From the NCBI GenBank assembly GCA_030374805.1, contig JARGSG010000076.1, positions 173,139 to 237,138 of the forward strand: a stretch of DNA of 64,000 nucleotides, written 5' to 3'. Position numbers and translations under genes: made by a program. Below the pieces are notes generated by a model that saw nothing but the letters and a program-made list of their open reading frames with translations, had not been told where the DNA came from and ran no database searches. This DNA comes from Gracilaria gracilis. Its lineage: Eukaryota > Rhodophyta > Florideophyceae > Gracilariales > Gracilariaceae. Shown here one piece after another: positions 35,300 to 47,686 of this stretch; the stretch's first letter is position 1, and the number at the start of each line of letters is the position of its first letter.

Positions 35300-36921
35300 A
35301 CCGTGACGTAACTCAATGTGGTTCTTAAAGCAGTCTCTTCCGGTACCAGTGTGACATAAATACACTTCACATTTCAAAGATGTGTAGCATTCAGAACATA
35401 AAAACTTATACTTCATATTCCCTTTGCACAATTTGCATCGTCCTTGATATGAAGACTTCGTAATCATTCCGTTCTTAGTTCGTCTCTTGCAATTAGTCTA
35501 CATAAGATGCACACCAGTTCCTGCAGATTTTGGAGTATCATCTTCTACTTCCATTTGTTCTTCATCTCGATTCATCAAAGCGGTCCGGTCCACGTATTAG
35601 TGATAAGCTCGTCAGCGAGCTTCGAATAAAAGTTATATGGAGATAACAACTTTCGCACACCATTACCAGCCACAATCGCAGTTCCATGAGTATGTTCTGT
35701 ATCAAAATCCTGATCAAGGGCTTCAGATCCCATATTGAGCTCAATATTTAGCATGATACCACTTCTTCCGCAGCAAACGGGTTTCATTTCCAAACCATTT
35801 TCTGGTTTTCGATCCTGCGCGTTATAGTGCGGGAGCCCTACATCAATCCAGTCTCCCCTAAAACCATACCAGCGTGACATAGTCTCATCGAATCATAAAG
35901 CATGTGAAGGTGTCACGAAAGAACGGCGGTGGTCATTGATGGCTTTCACGAAATCAGTGACTAAATTCCAGCGAGCCGTGCCATAATCCTCTTGAGCAGC
36001 GTTACCACTGAAACAAGTACAACGCCTTAGAGTTTCAAACCTATTTCGTGACATTACTTCACCAATCACAGGCTGACACATATACCTCGATGCTGGTTTT
36101 GAACCCCAAAGATCTCTTCTATTGGAAAACTTCAGCCTGCTTATTAAAACCACCATGCCAAAGAACCTTAAAAGCTCTCCACCACTCGTTGAAGACGCGC
36201 CATCATTTTCCAAGTTCTTGTTCGTCTTCTCCAAAATAGTCTTCAGATGTCCAATGGGGAACATCCATAGAAAATAGTTAATGAATGTTATCGTACTCAG
36301 GCACTGAGGTGGTGAGATAAAATCTCCGGCTGGGCCAATAACCTCCCACGGCTGCAATGGCATGCATCCATTGATAGGGCTACAAATTGCCTCCGTGTTC
36401 CACGCACGATCATGCACAGTCACTGACTGGTCGAAAGCGGGTGCTGGTGATATGGGATCCGCCTCCTGCAAATTTTGCACTCCTCCTCCTTCATTCTGCT
36501 GATTGTCACCATTTTCGGCAGGTAACGGTTGTACAACTGCTCTGTCAACATTATCAGTTTGTGGACTGTTTAGAAGACCATCACCAACCTTTACACTGTA
36601 AAGAGGAAGAGTACACTCTTTTTGGCGGTTTGAAAGGTCAAACAGAATAGTAAAAAATGTGCAGTCTCGGTTGTGTACAAGTCGAATATCAACTTTTGCC
36701 ACTGTTCCGGGAACAGTTTTCGATTTCGAAAGAGATCCTAAGTAACGTTTGCTTTTCGACTCACAAACTACAAGGCGGGCACGACTGTGGCTTTGTTTCG
36801 TGCCGCACGACGAGAGTCTGTTGACGGGGCGATTGTATACAGATTGTGTTGACGGTTGTGAAAAATGCTCCAGCTTGGTTGCTGTGTACATGTGATGGGC
36901 GACTTTGGTTAACGCCATCAA
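35300..36921 (-). pseudogene. piggyBac-like transposase (DDE_Tnp_1_7)
   Basis: 36921-35893 encodes a poorly conserved N-terminus, then the family core GGELLRFFGMVVLISRLKF, RDLW and VMSRNRFETLRRC. A TGA stop precedes FDETM, the first catalytic Asp, and the frame resumes to 35575. The block usually reading DNFY reads YNFYSKLADEL, so a second acidic residue appears lost. The part after that is missing, yet a Cys-rich segment at about 35480-35300 (CKLCKGNM, CSECY, CEVYLCH) fits the C-terminal zinc finger of piggyBac transposases. It is an inactive, internally deleted copy. Confidence 0.8.
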
Positions 36922-37002
36922 AGGGGGGAGGACGGAGGTAAGGACTAAGTGTGTTTTTTGAAAAAGTGAAAGCTTTTACTTTAAATTTATGTGAGTGAAA
37001 AC

Positions 37003-37020
37003 TGACCTCATATGAGGTCA
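37003..37020. promoter_or_regulatory. subterminal palindrome, right end of piggyBac-like element
   Basis: Perfect 18-bp palindrome TGACCTCATATGAGGTCA. Confidence 0.55.
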
Positions 37021-37104
37021 GTTGTCAAATAGACACTAGGGAGCGAACTATACGCTAGCAAAGTCAATCACTTCCCGTGTGTGTGTAAAGCAAAACATCA
37101 TTGT

Positions 37105-37131
37105 ACAGTCCCCGTCATAAGTATACGAACA
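37105..37131 (+). repeat. Tc1-type terminal inverted repeat, left
   Basis: Starts TACAGTCCCCG and ends GTATACGAAC, following the TA target dinucleotide pattern of the superfamily. Confidence 0.7.
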
Positions 37132-37199
37132 GGGGTTATACGGACATAACTGCAGATAAAAGCGCCTGTTGTAGTTATCCTTTAGATCCTTTATATGAA

Positions 37200-37204
37200 A
37201 TGAA
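37200..37204 (+). repeat. target-site duplication, left copy (ATGAA)
   Basis: ATGAA immediately before the 5' LTR, repeated exactly at 48243-48247. Confidence 0.95.
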
Positions 37205-37748
37205 TGTAGTATAGTGGGTCCGGGTTGGTACAGAGTGTGTCTGATCAGCCGTTCACGTACGAAGGGGTAGTGCACGATGGGCTGGTGCCGTGGCATCGCC
37301 ACGTGTACGATTTGGTGATCAAGTGCCGGACGGATTGGCACAGCGTACAAGTTGGCCACGTGTACGGACTTGGTGGTGACAATGCAAATTAGACCGATCG
37401 TACAGTAGTTAGTAATGGGGCCCAGACCCGATATTTAGTTGTAGTTCGGATCTCCTGAGGCCCCCAATCGTAAACGATAAGCATCTTCTGCCGAACGTCT
37501 TCTTCGCTAGTTTGCACTAACGATAGACCGCACGGCTACTCCTTTATTGGGTTTCTCAGACCGTTCGTACCCTTCCGCACGTTCCTGTACGTGCCTGGTG
37601 ATACCAATCGTCCACTTTCCCCTCGACCGCCCGGTGCTTCCGCCCCTTCTCTCCGCTCGGATTCATTACAGTCACAAGACTGTACGCTACCGCCGCTCCC
37701 GTCTCAAGACCGCTTCGGACTCTCTCTCTTTTTGTGCATTATACCACA
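37205..37748 (+). repeat. 5' LTR of gypsy A2
   Basis: 544 bp, TG...CA ends, about 98% identical to 47699-48242. The paired LTRs fix the element boundaries. Confidence 0.97.
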
Positions 37749-37762
37749 TGGGTCTCCCGACC
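37749..37762 (+). promoter_or_regulatory. candidate primer-binding site of A2
   Basis: TGGGTCTCCCGACC directly follows the LTR. The leading TGG complements a tRNA CCA end. The primer tRNA was not identified. Confidence 0.4.
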
Positions 37763-37824
37763 TAGAAGTGGAATTCGAGACCGTACGGAGCAGCAGAACC
37801 GATTGTGGAACCGATACGTACAGT

Positions 37825-40025
37825 ATGAGTCATCGTCCGCACGGAGAAATGGGTGAAGGGTCTTTGGTCGAAAAAGACTCCGCAAAGTCCTTACCGGTCG
37901 CAATTCGCGCCGCTTCGGATGCCGCTCCGGTTGGCCGCCGGAGCGCCCGAAGTAACGCGACGGCCTACGTCACGCCTTCAGAGGAGCCCGAACGGATTAT
38001 CCGAGACGGTTCCGCACGTAATAGGTCTAAGTCCGAACGGAACGAGGATGAGGCAATTGGGCTCGCCCCCTTTCCCGGAACGGAGAAGACGCCGCGGGGC
38101 GAGGCTGGCCCCGCGCCGCCACTCCTTACCGAACGGACTACCGCACGGGAACTCTGGGCAGGGATCGCTCCCTACGCCCTGCAGAGTCTCCGAACGGAAA
38201 TTGAGGTCCACTTCCCCATGTTAGTGGAGACGTACCTCAAGGACCGAATCCCGGCGCTTCTGCACCAGGATATTCCACCGATCGTACACGATATGGTCAG
38301 GAATATCCTGAAGACAGACTGTTCGGAACCTGCTACGTCCGCTCTGAACAGTACACTGGCCGCACTGGTAGCTCAGATACCAACCCACCCACCCAAATCT
38401 TTTATTGACCGTACGGACAATGCACCCGCTAGCGGCGAGAGGCAATACCGACCGGAACTGAAGAAGGGCCCGACGAAGGGTCCAACCAGAGTGTACCTCC
38501 CGCCAGTCAGCCCGCAGGATGATCCGAACGGAAGCTCAGGAGATTCCTCCGACGAGAGGAGGAATCGCCGCCGCAGAGGCGGTAGACCGAGCGGAAGTTC
38601 CGATTCGGATGACGCGCCCCGTAAACGGAAAGATCGTCGCCGCCAGAGAAGGCGACGATCAGCCAGAACGGACTCGGACTCTTCGGAGTCATCGTCGGAT
38701 GACGACCGCACGGATTCGGAAGTCGACCGACACTCCCGCAGCCCTCGACGGAGGGGGAAGTCCGATCGGTATCGTTCCCGTTCGGACAGGTTGATGCTAA
38801 AACGCATCAGGCCCTTGAACGAGAAGTTCGCCAAAGTGGTAGACTACCGTACGTACAGGTTGCACAGGAGGAGCCAGACGTACAATTCGCGGGTGGCGCG
38901 CAAGATTGCGCGCTACCAAAAGAAATTGAATGTCCAGATGAAGGGTCATTCCTTTTCCGGGACGGATCCGATATCGGTGTTCAATTTCTTACAGCGGTTT
39001 AAAACCGCTTGCAACCATAACGGACTCACTGAGAGGGCAGCTCTCTGGTGTTTCCAGTTTTACCTGACCGGACCGGCGCACGCTCAGGTTCAGTCTCGGC
39101 TCGAGGGTGGGTCTGGCGCTGTCGACCGTACTCGGGATGAGTCTCTCCATACGTACGAAGAGGTAGTCAACTTTCTGTTGACCACGTACGCAACGGATGA
39201 GATCATTGCCGACGCGGCCGCAGAGGTCACCCTCTACCGCCAAGCGTCAGGCATGTCCGAAACGGAATTCGCCCAGAAGCTCTGGACGAAAGCCCTCCGT
39301 TGCGGAAATGTCTTTACCGATCGGAATTTGAAGGGGATCTTCGTCGAAGGTCTCCTTGCCGCCATACGGTCAAAGGTGAGGAATCACCTCACCTCGCATC
39401 CCAATATTGGATACGATGCACTTGCCCGTTACGCGGAATCGTACGGAGAAACCCATCGTGCCTCACGTCGACAGTCCGTTCGGGTCGATACCAAAAGCCA
39501 ACCGCTCGGAAAGAGTCCTCTCGTACCGCCCGGAAGGTTCATAGTATCGATACCCCGTCGGGATCGATCTATTACGTATTGGACGAAGACGTGGAACATG
39601 TCCTCGCGGTGTCCCGCGCGTCCTCCATGCCCTCGCCCCCCACTACGCCCTCAATTTCAACGCCGGCTCAGTCTGTTCGGTCTTATCCCAGTCCTGCCAG
39701 CTCCAGGGTACAGCAACCCCAGGGGCAGGCACCAGTTAGACCGCGTCGGATTTGCCTCTCGCGGGGGCTCAAATGCTGTCAGTTGCTCCCCCCGGACCTA
39801 AAGGAGAAGCTGCTGGCCATACGGGAGGCTAATTATCAGCAACGCCGCGAGGAAGGCTATCACAGTGCCTACCAGACCGGATGGAAAACTGATACCCCGA
39901 AGGACAATGTAGGATATCGCCAGGGCGGACAGCCTCGCCAGACGTACTCACCAAGACCGACATAGGCTGTCATGCTGTTCGAGGAGCCTGCTAATCACCA
40001 GGAAAACGACCAGGGGGAAGCGTAG
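37825..40025 (+). pseudogene. gag of gypsy A2
   Basis: The ATG at 37825 opens a frame to about 39530. After a charged N-terminus there is a marked Arg/Ser/Asp region (about 38560-38790, RRRRGGRPSGSSDSDD-like). The retroviral-type Gag core follows (FSGTDPISVFNFLQRF through FYLTGPAHAQ, about 38955-39100). Near 39530 the frame shifts relative to the C-terminal part preserved in A1 (ARKVHSIDTPSG...), and TAG at 39963-39965 replaces a Gln codon of A1. Gag forms the particle that packages element RNA. The RS-like segment is unusual and could bind RNA or SR-protein kinases (inference). Confidence 0.8.
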
Positions 40026-43000
40026 AGGCATCGCCTCCTCCACAGAGGCCTAGCCTCGCCCCGTCAGCGACAGACCGAACGGACTCCATCCGAGGGGAGT
40101 CCCCTGTCCTGACATGTGACCTGACCGATACGGACATTGAAACCGAAACGGGGCTTTTCTAGCGCGAACTACAAGGTGCACGTGTCGGTTGGCCTCAACA
40201 CGGCACTGATGTATCCGTTAACGGGAGTTCTTGATACCGGAACCGGCCCCTGTCTGGTTCACGAACGCCATCTCCCTCCGAATTGGCGCTCGAAACTCCG
40301 ACCGGACGTAAGACCCCGAATTACGGACGCGTCGAAGAACCGAATGAACGTTGTGGGAGTTCTCCCCCTTATGGTCCGAATCGGTGACCTCAATGTACGA
40401 GTACAGTTCCTGGTGGTTTCTAACCTCTCCACCAGCGTACTACTCGGCACTTCTTTTATTGACAAGTACGTCTTGGCAATACTACCACCAAAACGGACAA
40501 TACTCCTACGACACTCCAAACTGGTGTCTATACAGTCTTCCGCCTACGGACCAAATGCATCTTCGGCGCCGGAACCAGAACCCGAACGGGAAACTCCATC
40601 TAATAAGATACACGTTGCCCGTCCGGTTGTTCTACCCCCAATGTCGGAAACGAACGTCATGGTAACCACCAAAACGTCCGGCTTGGTCTTTCTACAGTCT
40701 CATCACTGAACGGGATCAACGTTTGAACTCACACTCCTTGCGGGTGGAGTTATGGAGCTCCGACCGGACGTACCCTTTCTCGTTCGCATGGCGAACTTTT
40801 CTGACCGCTCGGTTCGACTACACAAGAACACCGTTATCGGAATTGCTCTTCCATCTCCTGTAGCGCTCATAACTCCGCAACCATCGTCGCGGAGCGACGA
40901 GTCCAAGGAGGGGCAATACATTCCGATTTCGGGTAATAATTCCGAACGGGAATACAAAGATACCGAACAGGAGCAAGAAACCGTACGGAAAGATGAGAAC
41001 GATTGGACCAGAAAGGCACAGATCAGTCCTGAGTATGTTACCGAACGGGACAAAGCCATTGAGCTACTTCGCCGTTTGCGGACATGTGGGACGGCCATTT
41101 CGGAACGATTGCGGCAGCAAAGCACCGAATCCATCTGGAACCAGGCTCGAAGCCCATATTCCAGATGCCGTACCGTGCCGGACTCGCTCGGAGAGAACTC
41201 GAACGTAAGGAGGTGACAAAGCAGCTCGCTGCTGGTGTCATAGAACCGTCATCGGCAGAATGGGCCAGCCCGGTCGTATTCACGCTCAAGAAAGACGGAA
41301 GCTCTCGCTTCTGCGTCGACTACCGCCGGTTGAACGCTACGACCGTACGGGACACATACCCACTACCCCGAATGGACGAGTGCATCGACTCTCTTGGAGA
41401 TGCACAAATGTTCTCCACTTTGGACGCCAACAGTGGTTATTGGCAGACCGAAATGGATGAATCCGACCGGGACAAAACGACGTTCACGTCGCATATGGGA
41501 CTGTACCGTTATCGGAGAATGCCGTTCGGACTCAAGAACGCACCAGCTACTTTCCAGCGTGCTCTCGATATCATCCTATCACGGGTGAAGTGGCAGTACG
41601 CACTGGTGTATCTTGATGACGTAATCATCTATTCCCGGACGGTTGAAGAGCATTATGACCATGTGCGGACCATACTGCATATGCTCCGTTCGGCTGGTGT
41701 TACTCTCCGACTGGACAAGTGCTACTTTTTCAGTGGCACGATGGACTATCTAGGCCGCGTAATCCGACCGGGAAAGCTTCAAGTGTCCCTCAAGATACAG
41801 AATGCTATCAAGCAGGCTAAACCGCCTACGACCCAGACGGAGCTCCGATCGTTATTGGGGCTCCGTAACGTTTTCCGTCGGTTTGTCGCAAACTTCGCCC
41901 GAATTGCGGCTCTATTGAACCGCAAGTTGGAGAAGGGGCGACCCACGAAGTTTGAGACATTGACCGATACGGAATACGAAGCCTTTGACGAATTACGTCA
42001 GAGACTGATACGCCCGCCCATTTTGGCCATTCCCCGTCAAAAGTACCCGTACGTTCTGGATACAGACGCATGCGACCGACAGGTAGGATGCATTCTGCTA
42101 CAGAAGCAACCGGACGGAGGCTTACTACCGATCGGTTACTGGAGCCGCTCTCTATCCAAGACCGAACGGCCATACTCGACTACCGAACGGGAATGCCTTG
42201 CGGTCGTCTGGGCCATACTGCACCTCCGTCCGTACCTGGAAGGTCAGAGGTTCACTGTCCGAACGGACCACCACTCCTTGAGGTGGATACTGAACCTTGC
42301 GGACGCGTCAGGACGATTGGCCAGGTGGCGGTTGCGTCTAATGGAGTATGACTTCGATGTCGTTCACCGTCCGGGTATCAAGCACCAAGCGGCTGATGCC
42401 CTTTCTTGGATCCGGACGGATGGCGAAGACGATGCCCCATTGGACGAAGAGGTCCCCTGCTTGCTAGTGAATGACCGTACGGACGATGGCTACTTTATCA
42501 CCAACATTACCGTTAACGGTGATGAGTACAGCGACGTCTGCGTCGACTGGCCAACGCCCGAACGGAAATCTGCTGGTATCCCCGAGGTGCTTGCTGTCAC
42601 CTCGGAGGAAACCAATATAGTTCCGGTCACGGTCGAAGTGCTGGTACGAGCTCAAGCAGATGACCCTTTCTGTGAGTCCGTACGGAAAAACATCGGCAAC
42701 AATATCACTCTGTTCGACATTGGCCGAAACGGACTTATCGTGCGCAAAGCCCCACTGGACGGCGCCATCCAGAAGGTCGTACCTGCATCACTGCAGGCAC
42801 GCGTCCTCTACTTTGCACACTACCCCCGTCTGGTGGGCCATCCGGGCTCCACTCGGATGTATGAAAGTCTCCGTCGAGGCTTCTACTGGCCACATATGGC
42901 CAATGATGTATTCCAGACCGTACGGGACTTTCGCATTTGCCCGGCGACGAAGGGAACACACTTAAAGTCGCAGAAGCTGTTGGAGCTGTTCCCCGCCTCC

Positions 43001-44179
43001 GGTCCGCTGGAATTCGTCGCGATGGACATCGTCGGCCCATTCACGAAGTCCGTAAACGGTTACCAGTACATACTGGCTATTACCGATCGATTTAGCAAGA
43101 TAGCTCGCTCTATACCTCTGCGGTCAACCACAGCTCCTGTAGTGGCGAAGGCCTTTCTGGAGAACTGGGTTTATCCGTACGGAATACCAAACTACTTGCT
43201 GACCGATAACGGAACTCAATTTGTCTCTAAGTTCTTTGAGACTGTATGTACCACTTTGGGAACCAAACACGTACTAACGACCGCGTACCATCCGCAAACA
43301 AATGGTCAGGCCGAACGGTTTAACAAAACACTCGTGGAGAGGTTACGCCACTACGTAGCGGATCATCAGAACACTTGGAACGCGTATGTGCAACCTCTTA
43401 CGTAGGGTTACAACCTACAGATCCATCGATCTCTCGGTACCGCACCGTTCGAAGTTGCGCTAACGCGTAAACCACCAAGCGTTCTGCTCGATGAGCCCAG
43501 TACGTCACTAGACCCAACGACGCCTACACAGCCCATTGCCGTTCGGTTAAAACGCTACACGCTCAAGCTCCTACAGGCCACGCTGCAGACCGCTCGGACA
43601 AAGTTGACCCGCGCCCAACAGCGCTATAAGGAAAACTTTGATAAGTCCGTACGGTACACGCCGAGCTTTACCCCTGGGGAAGAGGTGTTTGTTGACCGAC
43701 CGGACTATAAGAACGCAGAGGAGGACCTTACGGATCAGGAACGTACGTATCGGAAGCTCTTACCGAAGACGGTTGGCCCGTTTAATGTCGCATCCGCAAC
43801 GGATGCCACTGTCACTCTCAACCAAGACGGTATTCACAACACCGTCAGTATTGACAGAGTGACAAAAGCCCCAACCACAAGGCAAACAACCACACCGGTC
43901 ACTTCCGAACGGACACGCGGCACAGTAGCTGTTGACCCTGAGGGACCGTATGCGGACGAACCAGTCGACGACCAACCCACTCCACCGCCCGGAACAGTTC
44001 CGAGCGTGGTGGAACGCGTCGTCGACCATCGCGACACCCCGAACGGACAGGAATACCGCGTACGATGGCACGGGTACCGCACCGATCAGGATACCTTCGA
44101 ACTGCCGGAACACATCCCCCAGCACTTTATCGCCCGCTATTGGCGTCGCCGAAACCCTTCGGTAACAGCGACACCTTAA
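40026..44179 (+). pseudogene. pol polyprotein of gypsy A2 (PR-RT-RH-INT-chromodomain)
   Basis: The protease motif reads DTGT (A1: DTGA). TGA at 40707-40709 replaces an Arg codon, and a 1-base deletion near 41071 shifts frame. From 41084 to 43405 RT (YLDD near 41610), RNase H (DTDACDRQ) and integrase (AMDIVG, LTDNGTQF, YHPQTNGQAERFN) form one 773-codon block. TAG at 43403-43405 replaces a Tyr codon of A1. The last block to 44179 ends in a well-kept chromodomain (YRVRWHGY). A1 and A2 have different lesions, so a working master copy probably existed recently. Confidence 0.93.
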
Positions 44180-44457
44180 GGAGGGAGAAAGGGGCGGATC
44201 CGAGATCCGAGATCGTACGTACTGGCTCGCAAGCGGTGAACCGTCACGGGGCACCAAATTGCGCCGCCACTACGTTATCATTGGGCGGCAAACCGCCACC
44301 AACGTACGCCTATTGGTCAATTACTTTCCGATTTTTACAAAACGCTGCCTTTTTCGACAACGGCACACGCAGAACGACATGCTATTTGCCCACAGGTCAT
44401 CACAAACAATCGCAAGTGTACTTAGGAGAAAAGGAAGCTACGAGTACGCACGGTCAA

Positions 44458-46491
44458 CTAAGTAGTCTTCTTCCAACCGGGCTTCGTAATACCATGCCCA
44501 CGGGTACCCCACGGAGAGGTACCACGGCCCGCAGCGGAACCACCACGCGAACCCGAACCGGTCTTCGTCGGCTGGAACGCCAAGGCGCCAGGCCACGGCG
44601 AAGTGGCCACGACCTTCTTCTTCCCACCCGACTTACTGCCCGATTGGCTTGCGGGTGCAGGCGCCGGCTCTATGAGGTCCTCCTCAACCGTGACGGTCTC
44701 CGTTCCCTCTTGATCTCCGCTCGGAGACGGCATGGGAACATCCTGCACCGCAGGGGTTACTTCCTCTTGCGGAGTCTCCCCTTCGGGACCCGCGTTCGTA
44801 CCGCTCGGCCCTGCACCGTCACCGGACTGGACTTCACCTTCAGGCTCTTCCCCGGGCGGAATATAGGGCGCAACCAGCTCGACAACCTTGAAGAAGGACT
44901 CCGCCACTTGGCGCATGTTCTTCACGATGTGGTCCACGATGCACTCTGCATCGACCTGTTGCGCAATGCCCTCATAAGATTTGGTCACCAGCTTCTCTAA
45001 AGGTTGCGCGAACGTCGACATCGGCGTCCCATCCACACCGGGCTCTATACCCAGACCAGCCATCACGGGCTTCTCGTAAGACGCGAGGAACAACAAGGAG
45101 TGGGCCCGGAGGTAACCGAGCAAGTTAAGCTGCGCCTGAGCCTGCTCACGGAGAGCAGTCTCGGCGTTGACCGCACGGCGCATCCATGCTCGGGCCGCCA
45201 ACAGGGCGTCGTCAAGCGTCGCAGGTTCCTCTTCGCCGAACGGAATACAAGCCGCACGGAGAGCCATAAAGGACTTGTGCGTATCACCGTCCGAATGCTG
45301 GCTGGCGCTGTCCTTAATGGCGAAATTGGAGTTTTCCAAAGATTTCCGACCGGATCCTGCCTGTACTCCTGCCTCCACAACGGTCCTCGCCTCAACGGGT
45401 GTCACCATTGAAGTCGGCAGTGGCGCCACGTCCTCGAAGTCCTGAGTGTTGTCCCAATCGGTCTCCAACGAGTACTGTAACAGTTTCTCACCGACCTGCG
45501 GGGGAAACACGGTGCCACGGAGAACGTTCGGGAGTCCCATCTCGGCCAGGATACATACCAGTTTGTACGGCATCGGAAACAACCGCCCGTACTTGGTTTG
45601 GCCGTCCTTGTGGTACAAACGCTCGTCTCCCGCACGGGTGAATACCTCGATACCTTCGTGGGCCACCTGGAGGAACGCCATAAAGGCAAACACTTCCCAC
45701 TCGGCATATACGACCTGACGGACAACACCCTGAATGGGTGAACCTTTGAGGAGCTCTTCCGAATGGTAAGCCAACACGGACGGAGTCGGTACGGATAGGT
45801 TGCGGGACACATCGAGGCTGGTCCACACTTCGTTCGTGGAGCAATACAAGTCCGATCGGCGATGAACAGGGACGTCAAAGAACTCGACGTTGTGCCAACT
45901 GTACAGGAACCCATGGGACGCTCGGATTCTCGCCTCCGTTGCGGTATTACTTCCCCACCGTTGACGGTCCAGCCAGTACAACTTGTCGTACGGCGGTTCG
46001 AACATCACCAACCCAAGCGGATTCATGTCGTTCTCGGGAAAGCCCGAATCGGATGAGCAGCGGTGGAACAAACGCTGCAACGCATCCTGATAAGTATTCT
46101 CCTCCGGATAGCGCATGTATAACATGTCGCTCCCCCCGTAGGTCTCTTCACTCTTCCGTCCGGTCACACCAGGCAGGTGGTTCCAGCGGGCTTGCCAAGC
46201 TTCGAGGGTTGTCCGTTTCGGATTGCGAGTCGCCATATCCCGCATCGGTAGCGCCGTCGGAATCGGCGCGAAGCGCTCGCCGTCGAAGAACCCCTTCTGG
46301 ACGTATTCCGTGACGGATAGCGGGACCTGCTTCCTCCGGCGAGGAGCGGTAAGACCGCGACGGAAGCGATGGTCATACTTCTGACCAGGTAACGGGACCG
46401 AACGGAAAGATGTCGACGGTGTACCAGAGCCGCTCGGATTCGGCGCCATTGCGTGCGTGGAGTTGGATACGGAGTGAACCGACTCGGGCAT
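44458..46491 (-). CDS. antisense accessory ORF of gypsy A2 (677 codons, intact)
   Basis: A single open frame on the strand opposite to gag-pol, between the chromodomain end and the 3' LTR. The ATG at 46491 is the first of the frame. The protein has a basic N-terminus (RRGLTAPRRRKQ), a long globular middle rich in aromatic residues (for example SHGFLYSWHNVEFFDV and YAEWEVFAFMAF), an Ala/Glu-rich predicted helical part (LLAARAWMRRAVNAETALREQ), and a disordered Gly/Ser/Pro/Glu tail ending in Lys and Arg. No known domain is recognised. The decayed relative in gypsy B supports real coding. It would need its own promoter reading in from the 3' side, not seen directly. Its role is unknown. Confidence 0.75.
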   Translation of the reverse strand: MPESVHSVSNSTHAMAPNPSGSGTPSTSFRSVPLPGQKYDHRFRRGLTAPRRRKQVPLSVTEYVQKGFFDGERFAPIPTALPMRDMATRNPKRTTLEAWQARWNHLPGVTGRKSEETYGGSDMLYMRYPEENTYQDALQRLFHRCSSDSGFPENDMNPLGLVMFEPPYDKLYWLDRQRWGSNTATEARIRASHGFLYSWHNVEFFDVPVHRRSDLYCSTNEVWTSLDVSRNLSVPTPSVLAYHSEELLKGSPIQGVVRQVVYAEWEVFAFMAFLQVAHEGIEVFTRAGDERLYHKDGQTKYGRLFPMPYKLVCILAEMGLPNVLRGTVFPPQVGEKLLQYSLETDWDNTQDFEDVAPLPTSMVTPVEARTVVEAGVQAGSGRKSLENSNFAIKDSASQHSDGDTHKSFMALRAACIPFGEEEPATLDDALLAARAWMRRAVNAETALREQAQAQLNLLGYLRAHSLLFLASYEKPVMAGLGIEPGVDGTPMSTFAQPLEKLVTKSYEGIAQQVDAECIVDHIVKNMRQVAESFFKVVELVAPYIPPGEEPEGEVQSGDGAGPSGTNAGPEGETPQEEVTPAVQDVPMPSPSGDQEGTETVTVEEDLIEPAPAPASQSGSKSGGKKKVVATSPWPGALAFQPTKTGSGSRGGSAAGRGTSPWGTRGHGITKPGWKKTT

Positions 46492-47113
46492 GTCACCGCT
46501 TGGCTGGCGCTCTTATAGGGGGAGGTGAACACGAGAACGCGGTACTTGAGGTATTACCGACCGTTTGGAATCGCCACAACGACTATGTCATCGTACAGGC
46601 ACCGCGCGGACGAAACGTCAGTGCTGACCCATTTATTTTTATTGGAGGATCAGGAGCTGACGTTCCGCCACCCACTGCACACGAGATACACTATACACTC
46701 GCTTCGTCGCGGCGTCGCATTGCGTCCAATTCGTACGGTCGCTTGCCCGTACGGTCACAATGAGCACTGACGGTCCTTCGACCGCCAGTCTATTTACGAA
46801 AGAGGACCACCGCTTCGGACACGGCGTACCCGCACGGACACGCGTTCGACCGCTAAGGAATCATCCGCCGTACGCTCTCCGTCGAGACGTGCGGCGCGCG
46901 CCAATACGCGTACCCGCCAGACGCCCTCCATCGAGACGTGCTGGGTGTGCCGATTGGACCCCCATCGGGCGTTCTCCTTCGAGACGAACCGCACGGAAAG
47001 ACACGGATACACGCACGCCTTCGCTGCCGTCAGTACCCGTCTTCACGCCCACTCGTACGTAACACGGCAAGCGTCCCCAACGGTTCCGTCCGTATGGTGT
47101 CTCCTCTACTTAG

Positions 47114-47166
47114 GGAAATCGGGCATGGCTTCGCCACGCCCATCCTGGGCAAATTTTCCGAAAGCG
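47114..47166 (+). repeat. hairpin module, copy 5 (A2)
   Basis: GGAAATCGGGCATGGCTTCG then GGGCAAATTTTCCG. Same module as in A1. Confidence 0.75.
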
Positions 47167-47547
47167 GACGCTGTGGCTTCCCGTAACCCGTACGGACTCC
47201 ACACACGCGTGCCGCGCGTTACCAAACGGATGACACCAAGTGCAGACCTCGCGGTAGGCGGGGCTAACGACTTCGAAGCCCCGCCGGACACGCTCCGTGT
47301 GGCGACCGTCGCGGATGCCCTACAGGACGAGATGCACATTTCCGATCGGACTTGAACGTACGCGGGGCCGAGCACGTTGACGGTACTTGAGCGAGTGCCT
47401 ACGGTCCGCACAGGTATAACGGTTGCGCACACCCCGGATCACATTTCGAGCGGCTTCGATCCCCCATTCGCGCACCAGTGCGTTTCGCTCCGCTCGTCTT
47501 GGATCTTTACCACACGTACTTAAGGCCCTTTTCGTCGCTCCCGCTCT

Positions 47548-47600
47548 GGATATTTTGGCATGGCTTCGCCCCGCCCTTTCCGGGCAAAATTTTCGAACGG
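47548..47600 (+). repeat. hairpin module, copy 6 (A2)
   Basis: TTTTGGCATGGCTTCGCCCC then CGGGCAAAATTTTCG. Orthologous to the A1 copy at 6789. Confidence 0.8.
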
Positions 47601-47686
47601 ACACTATGGCGCCCTCTCAACCATGCGGACAGACGCTTAGCGACTTGACGACACTACGCGGCGCTCCGAGGGCGGAGCGCAAGTGT

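Larger units (their letters stand above)
34769..37041 (-). mobile_element. piggyBac-like element, internally decayed
   Basis: The ends read CCCTAGTATCTAT at the left and the complement of CCCTAGTGTCTAT at the right, the CCCTAG start typical of piggyBac elements. A near-palindrome TGATCTCATATGAGGTCA lies about 26 bp inside the left end and a perfect TGACCTCATATGAGGTCA at a similar depth in the right end. A minus-strand transposase relic fills most of the interior. The TTAA target duplication expected for the family is not visible. A tRNA-like sequence lies near the left end. Confidence 0.75.

Noticed and set aside
44065-45000. Plus-strand 311-codon frame across the chromodomain end and antisense ORF
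   Set aside because: It is the shadow of the antisense ORF joined to the pol tail in another frame; residues are Arg/Thr-rich without motifs.
45003-45914. Other overlapping frames inside the antisense ORF region
   Set aside because: GC-rich sequence keeps several frames open by chance; only the 677-codon frame has support from gypsy B.
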